NCBI RefSeq assembly: GCF_900090045.1
Contig: NW_021638317.1
Location: 1-33,409 of the forward strand
Direction: 5' to 3'
DNA: 33,409 nt
Origin: Plasmodium malariae
Taxonomy: Eukaryota > Apicomplexa > Aconoidasida > Haemosporida > Plasmodiidae
Part shown: piece after piece, positions 11,041 to 22,120 of the stretch
Layout: each line of letters opens with the position of its first letter
Position numbering within the stretch: the stretch's first letter is position 1
Translations under genes and position numbers: made by a program
The notes under the pieces: model-generated
What the model saw: the letters and a program-made list of their open reading frames with translations, nothing else
What the model was told of the DNA's origin: nothing
The model's database searches: none

Positions 11041-12042
11041 TTACTTTTTTATGAACTTAATTTTTTGATATTTTTTTACTTTTTTATGGTAGTAAACGAT
11101 TCCTAATATAAGTGTTACACCTAATATTAAGAAAGCTATTAAATATATTAAACATAATAGATACCTAAAAAAGCCATATACGTAATCGTAGTCATCTATG
11201 GTCACCGACATACGGCTTACCTTAATCCATTTTTTTAATTTTATTGTTTTCTCAGACTTGAATAAAAAATCTAAAGTAGAATTTTTCAATAAGCTATTTA
11301 AAGAACCGTACCACGAACCTCCAAGGTACAAACGCAATGTATAAAACAACCCCTTTATAATAAAACGAAAGCAAGAAAAATTTATTATCATTGATACTGA
11401 TAACAATAATAACAATAATAAAGGTACAGAAAATCGTAATGCTAATTTTTTACGTATTATTTTTTTGTAAGTTTTGTAACTAATTGTCCTGTTATTTTTA
11501 AGAAAATCTTCAAAATCAAGTTCTTTGAATATGTTTTTTTCCATATGGGATAATTTTATTGTCTCAAATATATTAGACTTATTTTTCTTACACAGTTTAT
11601 GGTCTCCAGTATTATTTAGTGAACGTACATCTTGTTGTTTCATTTTTCGTCTATCGCCCTTATCGTTCATATTTATATATTTTTCGTTTTTCGTTATATT
11701 ATTAGGCATCTCTTTTTTTAAATATAAAACATTTGAATATTTATCCTGTTTACATTCTGCAAGTAATCTATAAGTTTTTATATCTAATTTACTTCCAATG
11801 GTTTGTTTCTCACAGAGGAACTTGTCAAAGATACTCTGAAAAACAAAGAAAATATTTATTATTTATATAAAAAATATTCTCATACTGAATAACAGCGTTA
11901 ATAAATATTAAACACTAAATATATAAATAATATGTGTTTCTTTATGTTATAATACCATATAACTGAAAAAATGACATATCGCACTAAAAAAGATAAAAAT
12001 AGAAACTTTAATAAAAATAGGTAACTTAATTTCTTGTTCCAT
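11041..12042 (-). CDS. fam-l protein, intact two-exon gene
   Basis: Exon 1 is 12042-11956 (29 codons, MEQEIKLPIFIKVS then a hydrophobic stretch ending SYM). The intron is 11955-11836 (120 bp, GTATTA donor, CAG acceptor after a T-rich tract). Exon 2 is 11835-11041. The phase is 0 on both sides and the predicted protein is 293 residues. The start is chosen because exon 1 matches the MEQKIK-type opening of the family. A canonical PEXEL, RLLAE, lies at residues 52-56, predicting plasmepsin V cleavage and export. The family core HMEKNIFKELDFEDFL and NNRTISYKTYKK is at about 126-153. Two membrane segments are at about 163-186 and 255-277, and a basic tail ends KKVKKYQKIKFIKK. Family knowledge: fam-l is a Plasmodium malariae exported family often paired with fam-m and modelled with an RH5-like fold; its role is unknown. 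It sits downstream of the fam-m gene on the same strand. Confidence 0.92.
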
Positions 12043-12440
12043 GATATATATTTTCATAACCTAACGTATTAAGTGGAAGAAATAATTATCAATCATATAA
12101 TCACCTAATAATATAGGATAGCTGTTATAATGCAAAGTAATTTTATTAATGCTTTGTAAGAACTTAATGAAATGTATTTGAGTTTAATTTTTTTGATAAT
12201 GAAGAAAAGCAAAAATAACTTTAAAATTAATATAAAACTATTTTTTTTAATTTTATTTTTAAAAAATTATTCTTCTTTAAAACAAAATAATTTTCACTGT
12301 TCTTAAATACTCAAAATATGTAATTTAATAATATAGCGAAGTAGGGTAGATAAATAAAGCGTTATTAGTATTTTTATAAAACAAATTAATAAGAAAATAT
12401 AAGATTTATTAATATATATAACATTTGATTTTATGCATAA

Positions 12441-12476
12441 TATAGAATATATAGAATACATATACTATAGAATGTA
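12441..12476 (-). repeat. Shared fam upstream element (copy 2)
   Basis: TATAGAATATATAGAATAC and then ATAGAATGTA, starting about 400 bp upstream of the fam-l start codon. It corresponds to the elements near 1032, 15981 and 30938. Confidence 0.55.
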
Positions 12477-12844
12477 TATATTATAAATTATATACTATTC
12501 CATATTTTTAAATAATAATATATAATTTAGAAAATTTGTTTGTTACTAAGAATTTTAATTTATTTACTTATTTTGGAAAATCACGATAATATTTAATAAT
12601 CATAACAATTATTGTGATATTATAATAATAGTAATAATAAATAAAAAAAAAAAATTTTTTACAACATTTTGTGTTAGTTTATTTATAGTGTTGACATTAA
12701 TAACCAAATAAACAAACAATATTTTTGTGTGGTCTATAAGATGTTTAACATATCGAATTTATAATGTACTACGAAAACTATAAAACAACATATTTTTTAA
12801 AGGTTAAAATTAATTATAATTTTTTAAGTTACATAAAAATATAC

Positions 12845-12863
12845 GAAAATTATAATTTTTATT
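12845..12863 (-). repeat. 19-bp exact upstream match between fam-l and fam-m
   Basis: GAAAATTATAATTTTTATT is identical to 16350-16368. It lies 803 bp upstream of the fam-l start, and the fam-m copy lies 782 bp upstream of its start. The sequence is low complexity, but the matched position supports homology of the two 5' flanks. Confidence 0.5.
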
Positions 12864-13295
12864 TAATTTTTTCCCCCATTACTAATATAGATGAAATATT
12901 TTTATTTTCACCTACTTATTTTATTTATTTTTTTTTAACTATATATATAAAATTAAAAAAATTATAGTAGAAAAAAACAAAAAGACAAAAAATATATTCT
13001 TAAATTTTCATTTTAGATGTTTTCAAGTCAGAATAGTGTTCCTAGTGTTATGTATTATTCTAATTCCATCAATAATAAAATTATATAATGTTTTGTATTA
13101 ATACATTATTCATATCATAGTTATTAGAGATAAATTTCATAAAATAATTTAATTAAAATTTATTAGAACATAATATATTTACTCATTTTCTTATTAATTA
13201 TAACAACATAGTTTTGCACTATAAGAAAAATATAATATTCAATATACCTATTTAATAAGAAAATGCACTTATACATTTTGATGTATTCCTAGAAA

Positions 13296-13345
13296 CAACT
13301 TAAACCCGAAGCCCCAAAGATAGACCTGTATTTACAAATTCTATA
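13296..13345. other. Locally GC-richer island, possible decayed exon
   Basis: The plus strand contains TAAACCCGAAGCCCC. The minus strand reads GGTCTATCTTTGGGGCTTCGG and continues into GGGTTTAAG. The GC content is far above the surrounding spacer. No frame stays open beyond about 18 codons. It contains a single telomere-type GGGTTTA heptamer, which alone means nothing. Confidence 0.35.
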
Positions 13346-14255
13346 GGAAGAAAGAATTTTCTTTTTTTTACTATAATTGTATATAAAAAATTATATTTAT
13401 AAATATGAATGAATTAGAAATATTCAATATATATTATATGTGTTTTGATATGTATTCATAATAATATCAAAATTTTAGTAAATATGTTTATAGATAACTA
13501 CGAAAACAGAATACACATATTTAAATAAATACCTATATATAATAAAAAGCTGGTATAAAACATATATTTACTTTAATATATTTTAAGGATAATTTAAACC
13601 TTTTCAATCTTAAAATAATTTATTAGAAATTCACGTTTATCAGATGGTAAAAAAAAGGATTTGTACATATTATATATTAATTTATTATATAAATTAATTC
13701 ATTAATTTAATCATTTAATTTGAAAAACAATAAAAAAATATATATATTATATTCATTTATTTATTCTAATATAATATATAATTAAATATTTTGTTCAAAA
13801 TTAAACTAAAACTGCAATTAAGTAAAATAATAAAATGATAAAGGTTAATTCATACATTAAATGTATTGGCTTCTAATTTCCAGTATAGTAAACACTTATA
13901 TATAATCATTATTTAACTAAAATATTTTTTCCTTATATATCTATTATTTCACATTTATATTATTCAAAGAAATTTTAATTCTGTTAAGAAACGTTTTTAT
14001 AATTAGTATATTCAATAAAATATATTACGTAAAATCTATAATATAAAATAAATATTAAGCTTTTACATAAATTAAATATATATATATGTATATATACATA
14101 TATAAAATAATTAAATATATCCAATCCATTTCATAAAATACAGACAAGTAACATTTATTGTTAACATGAAAATTATAGCACATTCCCATAATAGAGAAAG
14201 CGATGTATAATGTTGCTCTAGAACAAAATACAAGATATAAAGTACTTATTTATTT

Positions 14256-14273
14256 AAATATAAATTATCACAA
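14256..14273 (-). repeat. Shared fam downstream element B (fam-m copy)
   Basis: An 18-bp exact match to 10664-10681, at 376 bp beyond the fam-m coding end. Confidence 0.6.
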
Positions 14274-14331
14274 GATCCAAAAAATTCATATTCAATGCAA
14301 CATTATACATTCATTTTAAAGAACAAACATG

Positions 14332-14369
14332 TTTTTCATAAAAATACATATAAATACACAAATATATAT
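14332..14369 (-). repeat. Shared fam downstream element A (fam-m copy)
   Basis: Thirty-eight bases that match 29406-29443 with four differences, including the exact shared block TAAATACACAAATATATAT. It begins 300 bp past the fam-m coding end; the other copy begins 291 bp past the right-hand fam-l pseudogene. Confidence 0.65.
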
Positions 14370-14631
14370 ATTATATCAAACACATTTATTAAAAATTAAT
14401 TAATACATTAAAATGAATATATGAGGGTATTAAAATATTTTAATTCAGCAAAAAATTAAGAGCTTAATTTGTAACTATTGTGCATTAAAAATCTTAGGTA
14501 TTTAGACATATTTTTATGAAAGTATGGTAATAGTAGTTATAAATATTAAGAATATAAAATTAAATATAACAAGCTATTATATCATATTAACAACATTTTT
14601 ATATAAAAATATTCGCTTATTATTATTTATT

Positions 14632-15568
14632 TCACTCAGACATATACTTAATTTTTTTATATTTTTCATTATTTCGCAAGATTTTCGGAATAGCTACTAT
14701 AATTAAAGCAGCTAATAAAATGATAAATACAACAAATGTTCCTAAAAAAAAATATTCTGCTCCTGGTATTATTTCCTGTGATGTTGTTTGTATTTTTATT
14801 TTTGGTATAAATGTTTCTAGATGTAATCCTTCATATATAAATTCCCAACAAGTTTTAAATGGTGTAAAAAATGCCCCCTCAATTGATTCATACGCACGTA
14901 ATATGGGTAACCCTATTCCCATTAAGAAGAAAAAAAAGAATATAGCAATTCCAAATCCGTAACTTCTAAATTTTATTTTTTTTAAAGCTATATTTTTAAT
15001 TCTTCTGTTTTTTTCAAGAAAAGTGTCATAATCTTTTTTTTTTATCCATTTTTTTTCAAAATGGAAATGTTTTCCATCAAACATTCCACTATTATAATCC
15101 ACGACCTCTGTATAGTATTCAGCCTTATTTAATAAATTTCTATTTGACTGTTTGTTTTTTCCTCTAGTACCCCTTTCGTTATTGTATATATCTTTTTTTT
15201 CATAATCTGTATTATATGGTATATTTTCTTTTAATCCTGAAATGTTTAAATCCTTATTCTGTATATATTTTGCCAATAATCTATTATTTCCTATATATAA
15301 TTTTTTATCAAATTTACAGATTTCATCCAAAGATTCGTTAAAACTATTCTAAAAAAAAATAAATGGTAAATATTATCTTTTTAACTTAATGAATAGTATG
15401 ATGCAAGAAAACGATATATATATTAATACAAATAAAATGGGGAAAATATGCATAAGATAAACGTAAATAATTTTGTCATACTATATCATTCCAAAAATGA
15501 TATATCCAACTAAAAAGGATAAACATATAGAATTTAATGTTAGGTAGTTGCTTATTTTTTTGATACAT
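14632..15568 (-). CDS. fam-m protein, intact two-exon gene
   Basis: Exon 1 is 15568-15482 (29 codons, opening MYQKNKQLPNIKFYMFILF and ending WNDI). The intron is 15481-15349 (133 bp, GTATGA donor, TAG acceptor after a T run). Exon 2 is 15348-14632. Phase 0 throughout gives 267 residues. The PEXEL-like site RLLAK at 52-56 has K where E/Q/D is usual, a variant common in this family as I recall it. The fam-m signature FDGKHFHFEKKWIKKKDYD then FLEKNRRI lies at about 119-146. Membrane segments are at about 159-179 (preceded by FRSYGFG) and 229-251, and a basic tail ends KYKKIKYMSE. The family is predicted to be exported to the infected red cell, with an RH5-like fold by modelling; function is unknown. 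It lies 2.6 kb upstream of fam-l on the same strand, forming the typical doublet. Open frames on the opposite strand here are shadows. Confidence 0.93.
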
Positions 15569-15980
15569 GATATAAAAATTTTATTATTCTAATATATATT
15601 GTAACGACAAAATTAGTGATAACATAATATATTTTCAATAATAAAGGATGCTATATTTATCTTTAAAAATTTTTTGTACAATTGTTTTTTTTTAATAGAA
15701 ACATAATAAAAATTATATAGCTATAATATATTTTATACCAATGACAAAGAAAAGAAATATTAATAATGCATTATATAACATTATCTTAAAAATTTCTAGA
15801 AATAAATAGTTTTATTAAAATAAAATAATTTGAACTTGTAAACAAATATTAAAAATATAGATTTTAATATATTACACTAATTAAATTATTTTTTTAATAA
15901 TCTTATTAAGAATGAAAAACAAAAATTATATACATTATTTTAATATTTCCGAATAGTGAGTTTATATATAATATGAAACG

Positions 15981-16020
15981 TATAGTGTATAGAATGTAGA
16001 TAATACATAGTTCTCTACAT
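15981..16020 (-). repeat. Shared fam upstream element (copy 3)
   Basis: TATAGTGTATAGAATGTAGA, then TAATACATAGTTCTCTACAT, starting about 413 bp upstream of the fam-m start. It shares TAGAATGTAGA and the trailing CTCTACAT with copy 1 at 1032-1085. Confidence 0.6.
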
Positions 16021-16349
16021 TTAGATAATCAAATTTAATTTTACAGTATTATCCTATTTATTATTTTAATTTTATTAAAATAAAGTTCTAGAAAAAATTA
16101 TTATTAAACAATATTAATTATTACAACATGAAGATGATAGTATTAATAAGTCAAAAATAATATTTAGCACAACACTGTGTGATATATTTATCTTAATACA
16201 TGTTTTGTTCCCTATTAATGTAATTTTAAGTGTTATGCAGTAAAATGTACCTAGAAGGTAGGATTAATATAATTCTACCTAATATAAAAATATATATATA
16301 TTTTAATGACACATATAGTATAATTTTTTATTTTTATATTTTAATTTTT

Positions 16350-16368
16350 GAAAATTATAATTTTTATT
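16350..16368 (-). repeat. 19-bp exact upstream match (fam-m copy)
   Basis: Identical to 12845-12863 and at a matching distance (782 bp) from the start codon. Confidence 0.5.
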
Positions 16369-18258
16369 GAAGTTCAAACTAGACAATTATTAATATATGA
16401 CAAATATTTATGTTCCTGCATTTTATAATTTAATTTTTTTTTTAATTAATTATATATAATTAGTAAAAATATTAATATAGTAAAAAATAAAAAAATAAAT
16501 AAAAAGAAGAGATTAAAGGAAAAATACGCGTAGAAATAATGCACAAAGTTTCATTAATTTAAAATAATAACAAATGAAAAAAATTTACATATAATATATA
16601 GGATAAGATATCTATATAACAAATAAAGAAAAAAACAGTGCAGTTAAATATGCGATATAGTATTTTTTCTTTCAATCTAATATCAGAGCAAATGTATTAT
16701 TTATTGTTTATTATTTTAACTATACATGGAGTTGTAAACGTACTTTATAGATTCAGCATAATGAATCAACAATAATATCGAAATATTATTTCAATTATAA
16801 CAATTAAGAGAAAAAATACATCACGTAAACATTTTTCTCTTATGTTATATTTCTAAGACAATGATAATTCTAAAAACACTATGTAAAAAGAAAATAATTA
16901 AAATAATTTAAAATATAAAATTATAATATTGTTCTTAAAAAGCATTAACTTCTAAGCGCATAATAAAAAAATTAAACAAGAGAAAAAACAGTTAAATTTT
17001 TAAATATATTTTGAAATTAACAAAATTAACATTATTACATTTTTATTATTCTAAAGTACACACATTATAGTTCTTAAATATTTATTAAGAATCTTGTTTA
17101 TATTCTCCTACAATTTCTCAGAATTTGGTATTAGTTTTTTACGACATTTAATATTACTATATAAAATTAACAATAATATATTTTCAATATTTACAAAAAA
17201 AAAAAAATATAAACTATAAAATAACTATAAAGAACAAGTGAGCTATAAAATAAAATTATTCCAACAATTTATATATAGATGAATAATTTCAATTTTAGAA
17301 GCACTTTTCTTTTATAAATATTTTTGTGTTCTGTTTACTTTTTATCCATATAACTACCCTTAAATAATTTGATTATGTTTTTTCCTTTCTTTAATTAAGG
17401 AATCATATTCTAATGACTTAAATTCTTTGTAAATCATTAAATTTACTTTTTGTTAAGTATATATATAAGTTAATTGTATTATTATATATATGTATATCTT
17501 AATAAACATTATATATATTAAGTACTATGATATTTTTAATTTTTAATACATACACACAAAAACAGTTAAATATTAAATAATATTAAATTTCAAATTATTA
17601 TTATTATATTTATACTAGCTATATAGAAAAATACCATTATGAAATAAAACGTTCATTTAAATATTCTATTTTATTAGAATATACCATACCTCTTAAATGA
17701 TCATAGCAACAGTGTATATATGTATGTCTGTATTTTGTAGTTCTTTAAGAGAAATTGCTTACAAGTTGCATCTGTTTCATATTTTTAATATAAATTGTTT
17801 GTTTAATGCTTCTAAAAAATATACATACATCAATCAATACGTATAGTCTTTACATACATGCTAAAAATGTCAACGTATTATATAATAATTTATAAATTGG
17901 GGCATTATACAAAATAGTAATAATATTCTCACTAAATCGCAAAATTTATAATGTAAATACTGTACTCGTAAGAATTATAAAATTAAGTTCTAAAGTGAAC
18001 TCTTCTTAAAATTTGTCACATAAGGGAATGAAGCTCCTTAATATCAATGAAAACCATTTTTTGTAAAAATTTTCACTAGATCATTAATATACAAATGAAT
18101 AAGAACAGACACATGATGAGTAGAATTAATTTATCTAAAAATTGCCTATAATTACATAATCATATATTATGTTATTTTTCATATTTTTTCTTTTTCCCAA
18201 TCTTTAAGTTATTCCAACTATAAATGATAACTCTCTTCTATAATCCCTTTAATTAACT

Positions 18259-18387
18259 ATGACAATGAATTACTTCTATATTGGTGCTGCATTTTTAAGA
18301 ATGTCAATCTTTTGTACCATTTTACTTCAATTGAAAAATGATGTTGTTTTCAGCAGTAATAATTATAAAAATTTTGAAACATCTTGA
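18259..18387 (+). other. Small ORF with signal-peptide-like start, 42 residues
   Basis: ATG at 18259 (a second in-frame ATG at 18265) and TGA at 18385-18387. The reading MTMNYFYIGAAFLRMSIFC continues TILLQLKNDVVF and ends YKNFETS: a hydrophobic N-terminal segment followed by a polar stretch, as in the first exon of a secreted Plasmodium protein. The segment from about 18180 to 18360 is less AT-rich than its surroundings. No second exon in phase was found. A TTTTCAG acceptor-like string lies inside the ORF, so the true structure, if any, could differ. It may be a relic first exon or chance. I recognise no family. Confidence 0.3.
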
Positions 18388-21216
18388 TAAACAAAATTAT
18401 CAGATATATATATGTGGAAAGATATACTGTATAAAACATTGTTCATCAAATAATTTTAAATTATAACTCTTCAATTATAATAATCAATGAAAATATAAAA
18501 TAATAACCATATATATTAATTGAAATGTATTTTTAAAAAATACAGAAAAACAAGAATTACAGAATAAATTTTTATAATAATAATATTGCAAAAATATTAG
18601 GATACTCCTGAATATGTTTTTAAAAGAACTATGAAAAGATCACATATAAAGATTCGTGTTATCTATTTTAGTGAGGTAACAAAAACACCCTGAATTTAAA
18701 TAATTATTCTTTTGCGGAAATTTTGTATGCTACTAAAGGAGAAGACATAAGACATTAAAAAAAGTAAATATTAATTAATAATATTAACGTTATTACTCAA
18801 GATTAACATAGATAGTATATATGATATTTATTGTGGAAAACTCATCCGTATAATATATCTAAAGACAATAAAATAAATAAATATGTGTATACTATTTCTA
18901 TGTAAGATGAAAAATAAAAAATTTTTGTATTACCTAATAATTTGTTATATTAAAAATATGTTATAAATTAAGGTAGCATTAATAAAAATATAATAATTTT
19001 TATAGTATGTTAACTACTTATACAGTTATGTCACTAAATAAGAAATCATATTTTTTAAAATATCTGTGTTAGAGTTGTAGAATTTGATATTAAACATATT
19101 ATATATATGACGAAATTATGTAATCCAATAAGATTAAAAGATATTAATTAATTATAACAATAAAATGACCTTTTTTACATTATTATAATATACATAAATA
19201 TAATTTATTTCATGTTAACTGCAATCAAGCATAAAACTAATTAATTTTATGCCATGATGAAACTCTATATTTATCTGTATAACTAAATGTATGTATATAA
19301 AATAAGAATATCTTTGTCAAAAAAATAAAGTTTTTTATTTTATTTTAAATATATTTTATTCTATAAGGACGTATTCCCTATTGTAGTATATAAGTAATTA
19401 TGAATTTTATTTTGAAATAATTTGAACTACAAATATAAATATGTAAATTCCTTATTTTAAAAATATATTCAACATTTCTTATTTTCAGAATATATATATA
19501 TTAAATAAAAAAAAAATATATATATAATTTGTTATTTAAACAATTATATTTTCTTTAATACAATTACACTTAATTATATATATTTGGTTTTTTTGCTTTG
19601 CGTTAATTTTTATTGTTGTAATATTTTTATTAGTTTATATTATGTTAAAAATTTACTTATTGTAAATAACTATTTTAATATTATATGTTATATTTTTAAT
19701 AAATATATAAATAAATATATAATATATGCTTCATACTATAGAAGAAACTTCAATAAATCATATGAAATGTTATTAATTTTGTATAACATTTAAATAAATA
19801 TATTGTTTAATGTTCAGCATCAAGCCTGTGATTTTCATAATATATTAAAAAAAAATAAAAATTAAAAAGTACATAAACAATAAAAACAAAGAATTGCACA
19901 CATATACATGAATTTGTAAACAAATAAAATATTTCATAAAAACACAATATAAAAATCTCTGTTTTTTTTTTCTTCGCACATCAATTTTATCAAATATAAT
20001 TAATTCTATGAAAATTTTGTTCACATGAATTTAAAGAATAATTGTGTTGATTTCATGAAATTTTTCTTTCTGAGGATCTTCGTATTGAATAATAAAATAC
20101 AAAATTATTTAATAAATATCAAATAAACTTATTAAATAGAAAAAAAAACTTAATATATAAGTACTGATCTAATATTACAACAGCCAGAAAAAAAAAAAAA
20201 ATAATATACAAAAATTATACGAGCAAAATATCGTAAAAAAAAAATGTATATTATAGAAGGATATTGTTTTATTTATTCGTTTTTGTTTTTACTCTATCGC
20301 ATCCTAATTGTATTATTCTAATGCTCAAAAAACAAAATATAATAAGAGAAAATATCTTATAAATTTAATATTCTTTTTAGCACTATATTATTAGAATTGT
20401 CGACTTTATATTTGAATATTCATACATTTTAAAAATTAAATGTGGCATATTGTTATATTCTTATAAAAAGTAAAAATTTCAAATATTTCTAACTATATAT
20501 AGTAAGACTACATATATCTTATATAATTATATTTCGTAAACCTAGTTTTTATTAGTTAGTATTTAGTTGTACTTAATATTATATATATATAAACATAAGT
20601 AATATATAGCAATCTTGTTAAGTTTATATATGATAGATTTTTTTATTCATTAATATATTTATCAAAAATATTTTTAAAAAATATCACAGAATAATTAGCT
20701 TATAATCTCTAGAGAAACATTTATTATTCATCGTCTAACAACAGATTTAAACAAAATTGTTCTAAATCTATTTTTTGAATAAATACTAATACAAATTTTA
20801 CTTTTAGAATTTTATTCTCTGTTATATCCTTAATGAAATATTTTATGTATATATAGTAGATATAATTGTTATTTTTAGAAAAAATTTATATGTCGTTAAA
20901 TTATAATTTTTATGCAATTTTATATTCTTAAAATTAAATAAATTCTACGTTATTAATTTTATTTCAATAATATTACTTAATGACTATTTTAAATAAATCT
21001 TTTATTAATTATTTTTTTATCAGTATATACTACAATTATACTTATTTAAAAAAAAATATAATGTTATTTATATTTATATTATAAAAAACAAATAAAATAA
21101 ATTATAAATCAAGAATTTACTGAATATTATAAAAAATATTGTATATATCTAATACCTTAATTATTTCATAAACTTTTTGAAGATTTAAAAAATTCATTAT
21201 ACAACAAAATAAAAAT
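18388..21216. other. AT-rich spacer upstream of the plus-strand exported gene
   Basis: The 5' flank of the gene starting at 21217. On the minus strand at about 19850-20095 one frame stays open for roughly 90 codons interrupted by a single TAA. It reads YEDPQKEKFHEIN, later FDKIDVRRKKKQ, then a hydrophobic run. It lacks a good ATG and is not called as a gene. The remaining open frames are low-complexity Y/N/F/I strings. Confidence 0.45.
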
Positions 21217-22120
21217 ATGCCTACCTTTTTTACTAAAGCTATTATTTTTTCCATTTTAATATGGGTTTTGAAATATTCAGATAAGGTACCATAATTGTTA
21301 TATATAAACTGTTTTTTTCTTCTTTATTATTTTATTCTTTTATATAAAATATTTATTTTGTTAAAATAATATATAAATATACTCTTTTTGAATACGTGAT
21401 ATTCCCATTTATTTTTAGATATCTATTTATCGTAAATCATGGAACAAAGAATACAACCGAAATAATATATTTAACGCACAATTTACAAGATTACTAAGTA
21501 GTGAAACAAAAGTAAAAGAAGAGCGAAAACGCAAAATGTTAAAAAAAGGAACAAAAGATTTATTATACGAAAGTGATGATTCCTCTGTAGAAAGACCAAA
21601 TTCATTGGAACATAATAATGACTTTCGAAAAATATTTACTAATTTAATGCAACGTGATATATCTGAGCTAGAATTTAATGATTTAATGAAATATACTAAA
21701 ATTCAAAAACAACAGGATTCATTCAACACTGAACAAAATTTAAAAAAAAAATATAACGACTTAAAACATTATGATAATGTTCAAACATGTACAAATGCAT
21801 TTACACCTTTAAAAAATGAAGACTTAAAGAATCAGTTAGATTTATTTCAAAACTACTCAAGCAATAGTCATCATTACTATAAACATCAAGATATGGTTAA
21901 AAGTCACTTGTATATAAGAAAGGGTCTTCAACTATATTTTTTATTTAATTCAAAAAAGAAATTGATTAAAATATTATTAGCATTGTCTACTCTTATTATA
22001 TTATGCATTTCTATTGCATTATCATTGAACAATGCAAAATTATATTTTAGCGATCAACTTAAAGACTATGCGAAATATATATGTAAATTATATATACAAT
22101 ACCCTAAAGGAGCTGTTTAA
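21217..22120 (+). CDS. Plasmodium exported protein-like, two exons, function unknown
   Basis: Exon 1 is 21217-21285 (23 codons, MPTFFTKAIIFSILIWVLK then YSDK), a signal-like segment. The intron is 21286-21418 (133 bp, GTACCA donor, TTTTTAG acceptor). Exon 2 is 21419-22120. Phase 0 gives a predicted protein of 256 residues. The open frame from 21536 alone misses the N terminus; the splice join restores the family layout with YRKSWNKEYNRNNIF after the intron. The export-motif candidate at 47-52 is RLLSSE, an RxLxxE spacing rather than RxLxE. Then comes an acidic patch YESDDSSVER and a charged helical middle. One membrane segment lies at about 204-226 (KKLIKILLALSTLIILCIS), and the last 30 residues end QYPKGAV. 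The opening and the SW-N-K block resemble unnamed exported proteins of P. malariae and P. vivax. It is the only convincing gene on the plus strand here, with its own spacer on both sides. Confidence 0.82.

Larger units (their letters stand above)
12043..14255. other. Spacer between the fam-l and fam-m genes
   Basis: The 5' flank of fam-l plus the 3' flank of fam-m. Open frames here are Y/N/F/I-rich translations of AT sequence and I do not call them genes. A less AT-rich island at about 13296-13345 stands out and is described in the findings. Shared upstream elements lie at 12441-12476 and 12845-12863. Confidence 0.5.
15569..18258. other. AT-rich spacer upstream of fam-m
   Basis: No gene seen on either strand. 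It holds the shared upstream elements at 15981-16020 and 16350-16368, and a weak hairpin at about 16257-16281 with AGGTAG/CTACCT arms. The remainder is low-complexity AT sequence with frequent stops in all frames. Confidence 0.5.

Noticed and set aside
11525..11773. 82-codon plus-strand frame opposite fam-l
   Set aside because: Lies antisense inside fam-l exon 2, whose frame is supported by family motifs and splice sites; the plus-strand reading has no motif.
12764..12967. 67-codon plus-strand frame upstream of fam-l
   Set aside because: Almost only Y/N/F/I/K; it overlaps the homologous flank element shared with fam-m, which marks it as non-coding.
13301..13307. Telomere-type GGGTTTA heptamer on the minus strand
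   Set aside because: Single occurrence; Plasmodium telomeres are long tandem arrays and none is present.
14524..14962. Two plus-strand frames overlapping the end of fam-m
   Set aside because: Antisense shadows of the fam-m membrane segments and tail; low-complexity reading.
19584..19793. 69-codon plus-strand frame
   Set aside because: T-rich sequence giving a chance hydrophobic peptide, with no coding support.
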